Program-made: the position numbers and the translations under genes
Notes under the pieces: generated by a model
What the model was told of the DNA's origin: nothing
Databases searched by the model: none
What the model saw: the letters and a program-made list of their open reading frames with translations, nothing else
Shown: one piece after another, positions 6,955 through 15,012 of the stretch
Position numbering within the stretch: the first letter of the stretch is position 1
Layout: each line of letters begins with the position of its first letter
DNA from: PALSA-505 sp036502085
GTDB taxonomy: Bacteria; Actinomycetota; Actinomycetes; Streptosporangiales; Streptosporangiaceae
NCBI GenBank assembly: GCA_036502085.1
Contig: DASXZD010000089.1
Span: 1 to 64,000, forward strand
DNA length: 64,000 nt
Reading direction: 5' to 3'

Positions 6955-8487
6955 ATGGAAGAGCTGAACTCCCGGCTGCGCGCCGTATGCGATCTCAACA
7001 TGGCGGATATGCGCGAGGAAAGCGGCCGCCACGAATATGACGGAATGATCCAGGATCTGTCCCCCGATGGCGTGCGCTCCGGCCTCGCCAGGCTCGCGGC
7101 GGCCCGCGCCGACGGCGGCACCTTGGCCGATTCGCACGACGAGGCGCACCTGTCCGCCTTCGAGGAAGTATCACGGGTTACCTACGGCCAGCTCGAACTG
7201 CACCGCAGCAACCCGCTCTTTCACCTCGGGGCGCTCGACCTGGCCTGCTACGACCGGGACTACGCGCCGGCCGCGCAGCGCGCGGCGGCGCGGGACCGGC
7301 ACCTGGCCGGCTGGCCGCAGGCGGTGGACAGCGCGATCGCCGCGCTCGACCAGCTGAGCGGGCCGACCGCCGAGGCGCTGCTCGGTGCCGTCCGCGGGCT
7401 CGCCGCGGGCATCCCGGACGGCGCCGACCCGGGCGCCGGTGAGCGGGCGCTCGCCGCGCACGCGCGGCTCAGCGATCATGTGGCCGCCGCGGCCGGGCGC
7501 GGCGGCCCGGAAGCGGCGCTCGGCCCCGACGGGCTGGCCGCGCTGATGGGCAGCGCCGAAAGCATGCAGGTCGACCTGGGCAGGCTCGCCCGGCAGGCGG
7601 ACGCCGAACGGGACAGGCTGCTCGCCCGGCTGGCGGAGAGCTGCGCCCGCATCGACTCGTCGCGGTCGCCGCTCGAGGTAGCCCGCGAGCTTGTCCTCGA
7701 TCACCCCGACGCGGCCGGCGTGATCGAGGCCGCCCGGCACTGGACCACGCGGGCGATCGAGTTCACCAGCGAACGCGACCTGCTGCCGTACAACGACGGC
7801 GAGTGCCTGGTCGGGCCGGCCCCGCAGTCCCGCCGCTGGGCCATGGCGATGATGTCCTCGAACGCGCCGGGCGAGCCGGAGGGGCCATCCTGGTATCACA
7901 TCACCCCGCCGGATGACGCCTGGCCGGCCGAGGAGCGCGAGGAGTGGCTGCAGGTCTTCAGCGACACGACGCTGCCCGGAATCACCGTGCACGAGGTCGC
8001 TCCCGGGCACTTCTCGCACGGCCGGGCGATGCGACGGGCGCCCACCGACGTGCGGCGGATCCTGGCGTCCTCCGCGTTCGTCGAGGGCTGGGCGCACTAC
8101 GCCGAAGAGTTGTGCGTGGAGGAGGGCTTCTGCGCCGACGACCCGCGGTTCGCCGTCGGGGTCTGGCTGGAGGCGCTGATCAGGGTGACCAGGCTGGCCT
8201 GCTCGATCGGCGTGCACACGGCCGGGATGACCGTGCAGGAGGGGGCCCACAGGTTCGCCGCGGACACCCACATCTCCGGCCCGGCCGCGCTGTCCGAGGC
8301 GGCGCGGGCCACCTTCGACCCGACCTATGGCCGGTACACCTGGGGCAAGCTCATGATCATGGATCTGCGGGAACGGGCCAGGAAGGAATGGGGCGCGGGC
8401 TTCTCGCTGCGCCGCTTCCACACGGCGCTGATGGAACTCGGCTCGCCCCCGCTGGGCCTGCTCGGCACAGCACTGGAGCGCGGCTAA
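6955..8487 (+). CDS. DUF885 family metallopeptidase-like protein
   Basis: 510 residues. The zinc-binding motif of DUF885 proteins is present as HEVAPGH at 346-352 (HExxxGH form), followed by SSAFVEGWAHYAEELCVEEG, which supplies the third ligand region with Glu/His. The N-terminus is helical and lacks a signal peptide. Characterised relatives are carboxypeptidase- or dipeptidase-like metallopeptidases, so a peptide substrate is plausible. The ATG at 6955 is 96 bp from the divergent gamma-glutamyltransferase start, so both probably use a shared promoter region. Full length; no damage seen. Confidence 0.85.
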   Translation: MEELNSRLRAVCDLNMADMREESGRHEYDGMIQDLSPDGVRSGLARLAAARADGGTLADSHDEAHLSAFEEVSRVTYGQLELHRSNPLFHLGALDLACYDRDYAPAAQRAAARDRHLAGWPQAVDSAIAALDQLSGPTAEALLGAVRGLAAGIPDGADPGAGERALAAHARLSDHVAAAAGRGGPEAALGPDGLAALMGSAESMQVDLGRLARQADAERDRLLARLAESCARIDSSRSPLEVARELVLDHPDAAGVIEAARHWTTRAIEFTSERDLLPYNDGECLVGPAPQSRRWAMAMMSSNAPGEPEGPSWYHITPPDDAWPAEEREEWLQVFSDTTLPGITVHEVAPGHFSHGRAMRRAPTDVRRILASSAFVEGWAHYAEELCVEEGFCADDPRFAVGVWLEALIRVTRLACSIGVHTAGMTVQEGAHRFAADTHISGPAALSEAARATFDPTYGRYTWGKLMIMDLRERARKEWGAGFSLRRFHTALMELGSPPLGLLGTALERG

Positions 8488-8806
8488 GCCGACCCTGATG
8501 CTCGCCGACCCGGGCGGGAGCACCTCGGCCCCCGCCCCGCGCCCCGCCCTGCCCGCGCTCCGCACGCGCTCGTCGCTGACCCCGGCGGGGCGGGTCGGCC
8601 GGGCGGATGGCCGGTGTGAGGAAATTCGCTAGCAAAGTAATCCGCAATGGCCCGTCCTGGCACATTGCTGTAATCGGGCATCGCGACACGTCAGCATTTA
8701 CTTGGGCTTCATGCGTTTCAATGGTTTCATCGGGCGACTGCAATAACATTGTCAAACATTGCCGTCGGCCGGGACATAACCGGAATTTTATGTTTTACTA
8801 CCTTAA
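8488..8806. other. 319-bp non-coding spacer with a low-GC upstream leader
   Basis: The first half is ordinary GC-rich sequence. From about 8620 to 8806 the base composition falls sharply to near-balanced AT and GC, unlike the rest of the window. No convincing ORF or tRNA is present. It ends at the start codon of the PRTase-PLP fusion, with TTTTACTACCTTAA directly before the ATG and no Shine-Dalgarno. It probably contains the promoter and possibly a structured leader or a leaderless start. Confidence 0.5.
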
Positions 8807-10417
8807 ATGCTGCTTGAGCAGATCTACGAAGGCGCGCCGACCGTATTCTCGGGAAGATACCGCACCACCATAAACGAGCTCACCGACCAGCGCCCCGCGC
8901 TCAGGCCCGAGATTCTCGCCGAGGCGGTCGCCCGCCTGGTCGGCCTCGGCACCTTTTCCGCCGCGACCAAGCTGCTCGTCGAGGAGGACAAGGGCGCGGT
9001 GCTGGCCGGCCCGGTGTGCCTGGCCACCGGCCTGCCGCTCGCGGTGGCCCGCTGGTACCCGTACGACCTGCCCCCGGACGCCGGCCGACCGCCGATCGAG
9101 GTGGCGATCGCTTCGGAGTACTTCGCCGGACGGCTCTACGTGAACGGGATCGTCCCCGGCGACCGGGTGGTGATCATCGACGACACGATCAGCACCGGCG
9201 GAACGCTGGTCGCGCTGATCGAGGCGGTCAGGCGGTCCGGCGCAGAGGTCACCGAGGCCCTGGTCGTCACGGAGAAGACGGCCAACGGCGGCGCGGCGGC
9301 GGTGCTCGAACGGTGCGGCGTCGAGGTCAAGCCGGTGCTGCGGGTGACGATCGACGCCGCGACCGGCCGGGTGCACGTCCTGCCGCCACGCGGCACCGAT
9401 CAGCCCGGCGACCAGGCCAGGGGCGAGCCTGGCGAATTACCGTCGGGCGGCCACGCGGAACCGCCGGCCGACCGGATCGAGCTGCGCCAGCTCCGCCGCG
9501 TTGTCCCGGCCGGCGGCGCGCACGTCTATGCGAAGTGCGAGTTCAGGAATCCGACCGGCAGCCACAAGGACCGGATCTTCAACTTCATGATCGACGCCCT
9601 CGAGGCGAGCGGTGAGATTGCCCCCGGCTGGACGCTGGTGGAGTCGTCGACCGGCAACGGCGGTGCGGCGCTGGCGCGGGTCGGCCTGGCCCGCGGCTAC
9701 CGGGTCGTGGTCATCATGCCGACCGGGATGACGATCGAGCGGAAGGCTCAGATTCGTGCGTTCGGAGCCAAGATCATTGAGACGGATGGGGACGGCTTCC
9801 TGCTGCAAGCCGAGGCGGAAGCCCGCGACTACGTCCGCGACCATCCGCGCAGCTGCTACCTGGACCAGTCGACCAGCCCGCTGAACCGGCAGGCCTGGCG
9901 GCGGGCCGGCGCGGAGATCGCGGCCGACCTGCGGCTGCTGGGCCGCGGCGTGGACCGCTTCGTGTGCAGCATCGGCACCGGCGGCACGTTCTCCGGCATC
10001 GCCGCCGCGCTCAAGAGCGAGTTCCCCGGCGTGCGGACCGTCGCCGTCGAGGTGGACGCGTCGGCGCCGCTGCACGCCAAGCGGGCCCGCAGTCCGTTCC
10101 GGCACGGCCCGCATAACCTGATGGGCCTCGGGCCGGGAAAGATTCCGCCGAACGTGCGCGAGGAACTCATCGACGAAGTGCGCACCGTGTCCGGCCAGGA
10201 CGCGTGGGCGATGATGAAACGGCTGATCGCGGAGGAAAGGCTGTTCACCGGTCCGACCGCGGGCGCGAACGCGCATGTCGCGGCGCAGGTCGCCGCCGAG
10301 CTCCCGGCCGATCAGACCATTGTCACGGTGCTATTCGATTCGGCCTGGAAATACCTGAGCGTGTGGGACGGCGATTACTCCCGCCGCCAGGGACCGGACT
10401 CACGCCCGGGGTGCTGA
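8807..10417 (+). CDS. Fusion of a type I phosphoribosyltransferase domain and a PLP-dependent cysteine/threonine-synthase-like domain
   Basis: 536 residues. Residues 1-190 are a PRTase: the PRPP-binding loop is RVVIIDDTISTGGT at 120-133, with paired acidic residues Asp125/Asp126. After a Pro/Gly-rich linker (about 190-225) comes a fold-type II PLP enzyme: EFRNPTGSHKDRIF with Schiff-base Lys254, STGNGGAAL at 281-289, and the glycine-rich phosphate-binding loop CSIGTGGTFSGIA near 387-398. Such enzymes do beta-elimination or replacement on serine, O-acetylserine, O-phosphoserine or similar. One polypeptide would link ribose phosphate transfer or sensing to amino-acid chemistry. I do not recognise a named enzyme. 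No SD precedes the ATG. Confidence 0.85.
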   Translation: MLLEQIYEGAPTVFSGRYRTTINELTDQRPALRPEILAEAVARLVGLGTFSAATKLLVEEDKGAVLAGPVCLATGLPLAVARWYPYDLPPDAGRPPIEVAIASEYFAGRLYVNGIVPGDRVVIIDDTISTGGTLVALIEAVRRSGAEVTEALVVTEKTANGGAAAVLERCGVEVKPVLRVTIDAATGRVHVLPPRGTDQPGDQARGEPGELPSGGHAEPPADRIELRQLRRVVPAGGAHVYAKCEFRNPTGSHKDRIFNFMIDALEASGEIAPGWTLVESSTGNGGAALARVGLARGYRVVVIMPTGMTIERKAQIRAFGAKIIETDGDGFLLQAEAEARDYVRDHPRSCYLDQSTSPLNRQAWRRAGAEIAADLRLLGRGVDRFVCSIGTGGTFSGIAAALKSEFPGVRTVAVEVDASAPLHAKRARSPFRHGPHNLMGLGPGKIPPNVREELIDEVRTVSGQDAWAMMKRLIAEERLFTGPTAGANAHVAAQVAAELPADQTIVTVLFDSAWKYLSVWDGDYSRRQGPDSRPGC

Positions 10418-10484
10418 CATGCCGCAGCCGGCGGGCGGTACGGTGGTGGCATCGTCACGAGGACAGGAACCTGAGGAACCGATC

Positions 10485-11000
10485 ATGCTGCGTTGGCGCG
10501 GGCGGCCAGGAAGGCCGGGGCTGAGGCCACTGGGGTCGGCGGCGGCGCTGATCGCCGCGGGCGCGGTCGGCCTGGGCACGGCCGGGTGTGCCGTCAGCGC
10601 GTCGGCCGCGAACAAGGCCCCCTCCGTCGAGGCGTCCACCGGCTACGTACCGCTGCCGGTCACGCCGGGCACCACGTTCGCGTACCTGGCCATCCGCAAC
10701 AACGCGCGCTCCGCGGACAGCCTGATCGCGGTCAGGACGAGCGCCGGCGGGCGGGTCAGCTTCCTCGCGCCCGCGCGGGGCAGCGGCGCGATGAGCCCGG
10801 TTTCCTCGATCGGAGTTCCGGCCGGCGCCACCATCCGGCTGGTGCCCAACGGGCCGCACCTGCTGATCACCGGCGCCGGGCGCATGCAGAGCGGCAAGGA
10901 CATCACGCTCACGCTAGTGTTCGCGCACGGCGGTTCGCTGACCGTGCAGGCTTTCGTCAACAATCCGGCCGACAGGGACAGCAACTACCTCTTCGACTGA
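10485..11000 (+). CDS. Lipoprotein related to PCu(A)C copper chaperones, metal site degenerate
   Basis: 171 residues. Signal peptide with positively charged start, hydrophobic core and lipobox-like GTAGC with Cys35. The mature part (TTFAYLAIRNNARSADSLIA, VPAGATIRLVPNGPHLLI, KDITLTLVFAHGGSLTVQAF) matches the beta-sandwich of PCu(A)C periplasmic copper chaperones. The family's H(M)x10Mx21HxM pattern is only half kept: Met in GAMSPV and, exactly 21 residues later, His in GPHLLI remain, while the first His/Met and last Met are Ser/Phe and Leu. It may therefore bind copper weakly, or do something else. The ATG at 10485 follows TGAGGA. A histidine phosphatase gene follows 19 bp later. Confidence 0.75.
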   Translation: MLRWRGRPGRPGLRPLGSAAALIAAGAVGLGTAGCAVSASAANKAPSVEASTGYVPLPVTPGTTFAYLAIRNNARSADSLIAVRTSAGGRVSFLAPARGSGAMSPVSSIGVPAGATIRLVPNGPHLLITGAGRMQSGKDITLTLVFAHGGSLTVQAFVNNPADRDSNYLFD

Positions 11001-11019
11001 CCTGGCAGGACCGACGTCC

Positions 11020-11616
11020 ATGGCGGAACTGATTCTCCTGCGGCACGGCGAGACCGAGTGGAGCATCGCGGGCAAGCACACCGGCCGGAGCGACATCGCG
11101 CTCACCGCGCGCGGCGAGGCGATCGCCGCGTCGCTCGCCCCGCAGGTCGCGAAGCGGCGAATCCAGGCCGCCTTCGCCAGCCCGGCGCGGCGCGCGGCCA
11201 GGACGGCCGAACTGGCCGGGCTGGGCGGCGCCACCCCCGACCCTGACCTGTGGGAGTGGGACTACGGCGGCTACGAGGGCCGGACCACCACGGAGATCCA
11301 GGCGAAGCGGCCGGGCTGGTACCTGTGGCGGGACGGCGTCGTCCCCGGCGACGCGGCGCATCCGGGTGAGACCGTCGGCCAGGTCGGCGCGCGCGCCGAC
11401 GCGGTGCTGGCCCGGGTGCGGCCGCTGCTGGCGAGCGGCGACGGCGATGTCGCGCTGGTGGCGCACGGGCACATCCTGCGCGTGCTGACCGCCCGCTGGC
11501 TCGGCCTGGCACCCGCTGACGGCCGGCTGTTCCGGCTGGACACCGGCACGATCAGCGTGCTCGGCACCGAGCACGACATGCCGGTCATCGTGTCCTGGAA
11601 CGTCCCGGCCGGCTAG
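11020..11616 (+). CDS. Histidine phosphatase (phosphoglycerate mutase-like)
   Basis: 198 residues. The catalytic phosphohistidine motif is ILLRHGETEWS (Arg8-His9-Gly10), followed by GRSDIALTARGEAIA. The second His lies in VALVAHGHILRVL and the acid in WEWDYGGYEGRTT. These are hallmarks of the RHG branch-1 phosphatases, whose substrates range from sugar phosphates to nucleotides. Substrate is not identifiable here. It starts 19 bp after the lipoprotein gene, so the two may be one transcript. An 8-bp inverted repeat overlaps the 3' end and probably ends transcription. Confidence 0.88.
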   Translation: MAELILLRHGETEWSIAGKHTGRSDIALTARGEAIAASLAPQVAKRRIQAAFASPARRAARTAELAGLGGATPDPDLWEWDYGGYEGRTTTEIQAKRPGWYLWRDGVVPGDAAHPGETVGQVGARADAVLARVRPLLASGDGDVALVAHGHILRVLTARWLGLAPADGRLFRLDTGTISVLGTEHDMPVIVSWNVPAG

Positions 11617-11623
11617 CCGGGAC
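11602..11623. terminator. Bidirectional hairpin between convergent genes
   Basis: GTCCCGGC (11602-11609) and GCCGGGAC (11616-11623) form a perfect 8-bp stem with a 6-nt loop spanning the stop codon of the phosphatase gene. The convergent kinase gene ends 3 bp further on. No U-run follows, as is usual in high-GC actinobacteria. Confidence 0.5.
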
Positions 11624-11625
11624 GG

Positions 11626-12246
11626 TCACCCAGCCCGCACGACCCGGTCGGCCCGGTCGCGGCCGGGCGCCACCGCACTGGCGTTGGCCTCGTCGCTCTC
11701 CCAGACGAACCGCCTGGCCTCGTCGGGCGACTTGCCCGAGGCGATGTGCCGCGCGGTCAGCCGCCCGCGGCGCAGCGGATCGGGCAGGTCGATCCACCAC
11801 ACCTCGTCGAGCAGGTCGCGGATCTGATGCCAGGGCGGCTCGTCGAACAGCAGGTAGTTCCCCTCGGTGATCACGAGCCGGGCGTCCGGCGGCACCGGGA
11901 TGCTGCCCGCGACCGGCTGCTCCAGTTCCCGGCCGAACGCCGGGGCGTACACGATAACCCCGGGCTCGGCGGCCCTGATGCGGCGCAGCAGAGCGAGATA
12001 TCCCGCGGGGTCGAAGGTATCCGGCGCGCCCTTGCGGCCGAGCCGCCCGAGCCTGGCCAGCTCGACGTCGGCGAGATGAAACCCGTCGAGCGGCACCACG
12101 ACGGCCTGCGGTCCGGCCGCGGCCGCGAGCCGTCCGGCGAGCCTGCTCTTGCCCGCACCCGGCGGCCCGGCCAGGCCGAGCAGGAACCGCGGCTCGGCCC
12201 GGCCGGCCAGCTCTCTGGCGCGAGCGATCGCGGCCGCAGCATCCAT
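11626..12246 (-). CDS. P-loop nucleoside/nucleotide (uridine/pantothenate-kinase-like) kinase family protein
   Basis: 206 residues from ATG 12246; a GTG one codon earlier is also possible. Walker A is GLAGPPGAGKSRLAG with Lys33. VVPLDGFHLADVEL carries the substrate-binding Asp, and LVITEGNYLLFDEPPWHQIR carries the ENYLL-type segment of the phosphoribulokinase/uridine kinase/pantothenate kinase group. Small-molecule kinase in the cytoplasm; the substrate (nucleoside, fructose or other sugar) cannot be assigned. CutA lies 13 bp upstream in the same direction, suggesting co-transcription. Confidence 0.82.
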   Translation of the reverse strand: MDAAAAIARARELAGRAEPRFLLGLAGPPGAGKSRLAGRLAAAAGPQAVVVPLDGFHLADVELARLGRLGRKGAPDTFDPAGYLALLRRIRAAEPGVIVYAPAFGRELEQPVAGSIPVPPDARLVITEGNYLLFDEPPWHQIRDLLDEVWWIDLPDPLRRGRLTARHIASGKSPDEARRFVWESDEANASAVAPGRDRADRVVRAG

Positions 12247-12259
12247 CACGGGACCGGCC

Positions 12260-12628
12260 TCAGCGCGGGATGGTTTCCTCGCTGATCCAGCTCAAGTAGG
12301 CGGGCGCGCCCGCCGTGATCGGCAGGGCCACGATCTCCGGCTCGTCGTAGCTGTGCCGTTCGGTCAGGAAGGCGGCCAGATCCTGGTAGCGATCCGCCGG
12401 GAGCTTGAGCAGGACCAGCCATTCCTCGGTCCGCTCAATGCCGCCCTCCCACCAGTACGTGCTGGCGATCGGGCCGGCCACCTGAGCGCACGCGGCTAGC
12501 CTCGCCTCGACCGAGGCGCGGGCAAGCTCCATCGCCTCGGCCCGCGAGTCGGTGGTCGTCTGGACCTGGAGGTACTCCACCGCAGCGCCGGCCGCCTCCG
12601 CAGGTGCCGCACCGCCCTCAGCCGCCAT
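12260..12628 (-). CDS. cutA: CutA-family divalent-cation tolerance protein
   Basis: 122 residues. Residues from about 17 onward match CutA1: VEYLQVQTTTDSRAEAMELA, LAACAQVAGPIASTYWWEGG and the C-terminal PEIVALPITAGAPAYLSWI. CutA proteins are small trimeric ferredoxin-like proteins, historically linked to copper tolerance though their role is debated. The first 15 residues are an alanine-rich extension. It sits 13 bp upstream of a kinase gene. A degenerate copper-chaperone-like lipoprotein is encoded about 1.5 kb away on the other strand. Confidence 0.88.
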   Translation of the reverse strand: MAAEGGAAPAEAAGAAVEYLQVQTTTDSRAEAMELARASVEARLAACAQVAGPIASTYWWEGGIERTEEWLVLLKLPADRYQDLAAFLTERHSYDEPEIVALPITAGAPAYLSWISEETIPR

Positions 12629-12680
12629 GGCCTGATCGTACGCCCGGTGCCCGCTCCGGGCGGTCGTATGACGCGACGCC

Positions 12681-14225
12681 TCAGTCGCTGGCGAGCGCGC
12701 GGGCGGCGGCGGGGAGCGCCTGCTGCCGGTCGGCGGGGACCAGGCCGATCCTGGTTCGCCGGTCCAGCAGGTCGCCGGCGTCGAGCGCGCCCTCGTGCCG
12801 GACGGCGAACAGCAGCTCGGCGCCGGTGACCGGCACGCCGTCGGCGACCGGATCGGCCAGCGTCGGGTCCTGACCGGCCAGCGCGAGCACGTCCGGCGCC
12901 TCGGTGCCGTACCTGGCGACCAGCCGGGCCGGCGCCCGCACCCGGGCCAGCTCAGCCGGGCCGGCTGCGCCGGCCAGCGGCAGACCGCGGGTCCGGCACG
13001 GTCCGGCTCGCGCGCGGGCCCGACCCGCGTCGACCGCGTCCTGCGCCATCCGGCGGTAGGTGGTCAGCTTCCCGCCGACCACGGTGATCACGCCGTCCGG
13101 CGAGGTGAGCACCGCGTGCCGCCGGGACAGGTCCGCGGTCGCCTCGCTGGCGTTACCGGGGGGCCCGCACAGCAGCGGGCGCAGGCCGGCGAACGCGCCG
13201 AGCACGTCGGCCGGACCTACGGGGGCGTCAAGCACGGCGCTCACCGTGTCGAGCAGGAAGGTGATCTCGGCCGCCGACGGCTCGGGCACGTCGGGCACCG
13301 GCCCGTCGGCCGGCTCGTCAGTCAGCCCGACGTACACCCGGGGCTCGCCGGGCACCGGCAGCGCGAACACGAACCTGTTGTGCTCGCCGGGCACAGCCGC
13401 GATGACGCCGGCCCGCAACCCGCCGAAGGCGGCGTCGGCGAGCACCAGGTGCGTGCCGCGGCTCGGCCGCAGCGTTACCCCGCCGGTCAGCTGCCCGGCC
13501 CACACCCCGGTCGCATTGATCACCACCCGGGCGCGCAGCGCGAACGACTCGCCGGTCAGCCGGTCGGTGAGCACGCCGCCGTCACCGGTCAGGCCACTGG
13601 CCCCGCACCTGGTCAGAATCACCGCGCCGTGACCCGCGGCAGTGCGGGCGATCGCCACCACCAGCCGGGCGTCGTCGGTGAGCTGGCCCTCCCAGGTCAG
13701 CATCCCGGCGGCTACGTCCCGGCGCAGCGCGGGCACTGCGGTCACGGCTTCGGCCCTGGTTACCCGCCTGGGGCCGGGCAGCGTCTGGCGGCTGGTCCCG
13801 GCCGCCCGGCGCAGCAGGTCCGCCGCGACGAACCCGGTGCCGGTCACCGCCCGCGACCTGCGGCTGGTCTGGGGCAGCCACGGGTAGATCATCGGCAGCG
13901 GCCTGGTCAGGTGCGGCGCGATCCTGCCCATGATCAGCCCGCGCTCGGCCGCGCTTTCATAGGCGATCCCGATCTCGCCCCTGGCCAGGTAGCGCAGCCC
14001 GCCGTGCACCAGCTTCGAGCTCCACCGGCTAGTGCCCGAGGCCAGGTCGTCCCGCTCGGCGAGTACCACCGACAGGCCGCGCGACGCGGCATCGAGCGCC
14101 ACGCCCGCGCCGGTCACCCCGCCACCCACGACCAGCAGATCGACCTGGCCGCGTTCGGCCACCGCGACGAGGTCACGGGCGCGCCTGGCCGCGTTGAGCG
14201 AGGTCCCGGCGGTTTGCGTCGTCAC
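12681..14225 (-). CDS. glpD: FAD-dependent glycerol-3-phosphate dehydrogenase
   Basis: 514 residues. The FAD-binding Rossmann motif is LLVVGGGVTGAGVALDAASR near residue 31. GTSRWSSKLVHGGLRYLARG is the diagnostic GlpD/GlpA substrate-region signature. The C-terminal cap includes VVGGKLTTYRRMAQDAVDAG. It oxidises glycerol-3-phosphate to dihydroxyacetone phosphate at the membrane, passing electrons to quinone. It starts with GTG at 14225 inside a GTGA overlap with the TetR gene stop, so the two are translationally coupled. The divergent genes encode an alkyl-DHAP-synthase-like oxidase and a lipid kinase, which suggests a lipid rather than purely catabolic setting. Confidence 0.9.
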   Translation of the reverse strand: MTTQTAGTSLNAARRARDLVAVAERGQVDLLVVGGGVTGAGVALDAASRGLSVVLAERDDLASGTSRWSSKLVHGGLRYLARGEIGIAYESAAERGLIMGRIAPHLTRPLPMIYPWLPQTSRRSRAVTGTGFVAADLLRRAAGTSRQTLPGPRRVTRAEAVTAVPALRRDVAAGMLTWEGQLTDDARLVVAIARTAAGHGAVILTRCGASGLTGDGGVLTDRLTGESFALRARVVINATGVWAGQLTGGVTLRPSRGTHLVLADAAFGGLRAGVIAAVPGEHNRFVFALPVPGEPRVYVGLTDEPADGPVPDVPEPSAAEITFLLDTVSAVLDAPVGPADVLGAFAGLRPLLCGPPGNASEATADLSRRHAVLTSPDGVITVVGGKLTTYRRMAQDAVDAGRARARAGPCRTRGLPLAGAAGPAELARVRAPARLVARYGTEAPDVLALAGQDPTLADPVADGVPVTGAELLFAVRHEGALDAGDLLDRRTRIGLVPADRQQALPAAARALASD

Positions 14226-14872
14226 GCCTGGCCGCCGGGCGCGGCAGGCGGGGACAGGTAGCTGGTGAGCAGCCGGGCCAGCTCTTCGTCACGCTGACGG
14301 GGCGTCATCAGGCCAGCCGTCAGCCCGGTGGACAGCACCGAGGACTGCAGGGCGAGCAGCACGGTCACCGCCATCGCGTCCACATCGCCCGGCCGGATGG
14401 ACCCGTCCCGCTGACCCGCCCTGATCCAGCCGGCGATGTAGCCGACCGCCATCCGCTGGCTGGTGCCGAGCCGGTCGAAGATGTAGGTCTGCAGCATCTC
14501 GGGGTCGACCTGGATGATCTTGGTGAGCAACGGGTGAGCCCGCAGCATGCTGGCCACCGAAATGGAGTGGCTGACCGCCCGCTGCAGGACCGACCCGGCC
14601 TGATCCGGAGCCGCCGCCGCGAACACGCCAGCCAGTTCCCTGGTCATCAGGTCCGCGACCAGGGCTCGCAGGTCCCGCCACCGGCGGTACACGGTGGGCC
14701 GGCTGACGCCCGCCCGGCGGGCGACATCGGACAGCGACGTCCGGCGTACGCCGACCTCGAGCACGCAGTCCCTGGCCGCGTCGAGTATCGCGTTGTCCGT
14801 GTCGTCGGACGGCGCGGCTTCGGCGAGGATGCCCAGCCCGGCGACGCGCTCGGTATCGTTACACTCAGCCAT
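14222..14872 (-). CDS. TetR/AcrR-family transcriptional regulator
   Basis: 216 residues. The DNA-binding domain spans about 26-75: AILDAARDCVLEVGVRRTSL, then SDVARRAGVSRPTVYRRWRD, a classic TetR helix-turn-helix. The ligand domain has no recognisable effector. Its stop overlaps the GTG of the GlpD gene (GTGA), and it is divergent from the FAD oxidase/lipid kinase pair 140 bp away. It is the likely local regulator of both units, acting at the spacer that carries four 28-bp repeats. Ligand unknown; a lipid or acyl-CoA would suit the context. Confidence 0.88.
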   Translation of the reverse strand: MAECNDTERVAGLGILAEAAPSDDTDNAILDAARDCVLEVGVRRTSLSDVARRAGVSRPTVYRRWRDLRALVADLMTRELAGVFAAAAPDQAGSVLQRAVSHSISVASMLRAHPLLTKIIQVDPEMLQTYIFDRLGTSQRMAVGYIAGWIRAGQRDGSIRPGDVDAMAVTVLLALQSSVLSTGLTAGLMTPRQRDEELARLLTSYLSPPAAPGGQA

Positions 14873-14892
14873 AATCTGTAAGCTAGCTTATA

Positions 14893-15000
14893 CCGTAGGG
14901 CGTCTTTCCGGCCAAGCTCGCCGTAGGGCATCTTTCCGGCCGAGCTCGCCGTAGGGCGTCTTTCCGGCCAAGCTCGCCGTAGGGCGTCTTTCCGGCCGAG
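14893..15000. repeat. Four tandem 28-bp repeats in a divergent promoter region
   Basis: Units begin at 14893, 14921, 14949 and 14977 with core CCGTAGGGCGTCTTTCCGGC followed by CRAGCTCG; the last is cut short at 24 nt. Copies differ by one or two bases (GCG/GCA, CAAG/CGAG). There are no spacers, so this is not a CRISPR. They fill the space between the TetR start (14872) and the FAD-oxidase start (15013) and may be multiple operator sites or a recent slippage expansion. Confidence 0.9.
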
Positions 15001-15012
15001 TCAGTAGAGGTC

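Noticed and set aside
8357..8755. Minus-strand frame across the end of the DUF885 gene and the low-GC leader
   Set aside because: Partly antisense to a conserved gene; the rest has no motif and no coding-like composition.
12795..14261. Long plus-strand frame opposite glpD
   Set aside because: Same reason: opposite a recognised gene and rich in Gly/Arg/Pro/His with no family features.
14893..15000. CRISPR array
   Set aside because: The 28-bp units are directly joined with no spacers, number only four, and no cas genes are in the window.
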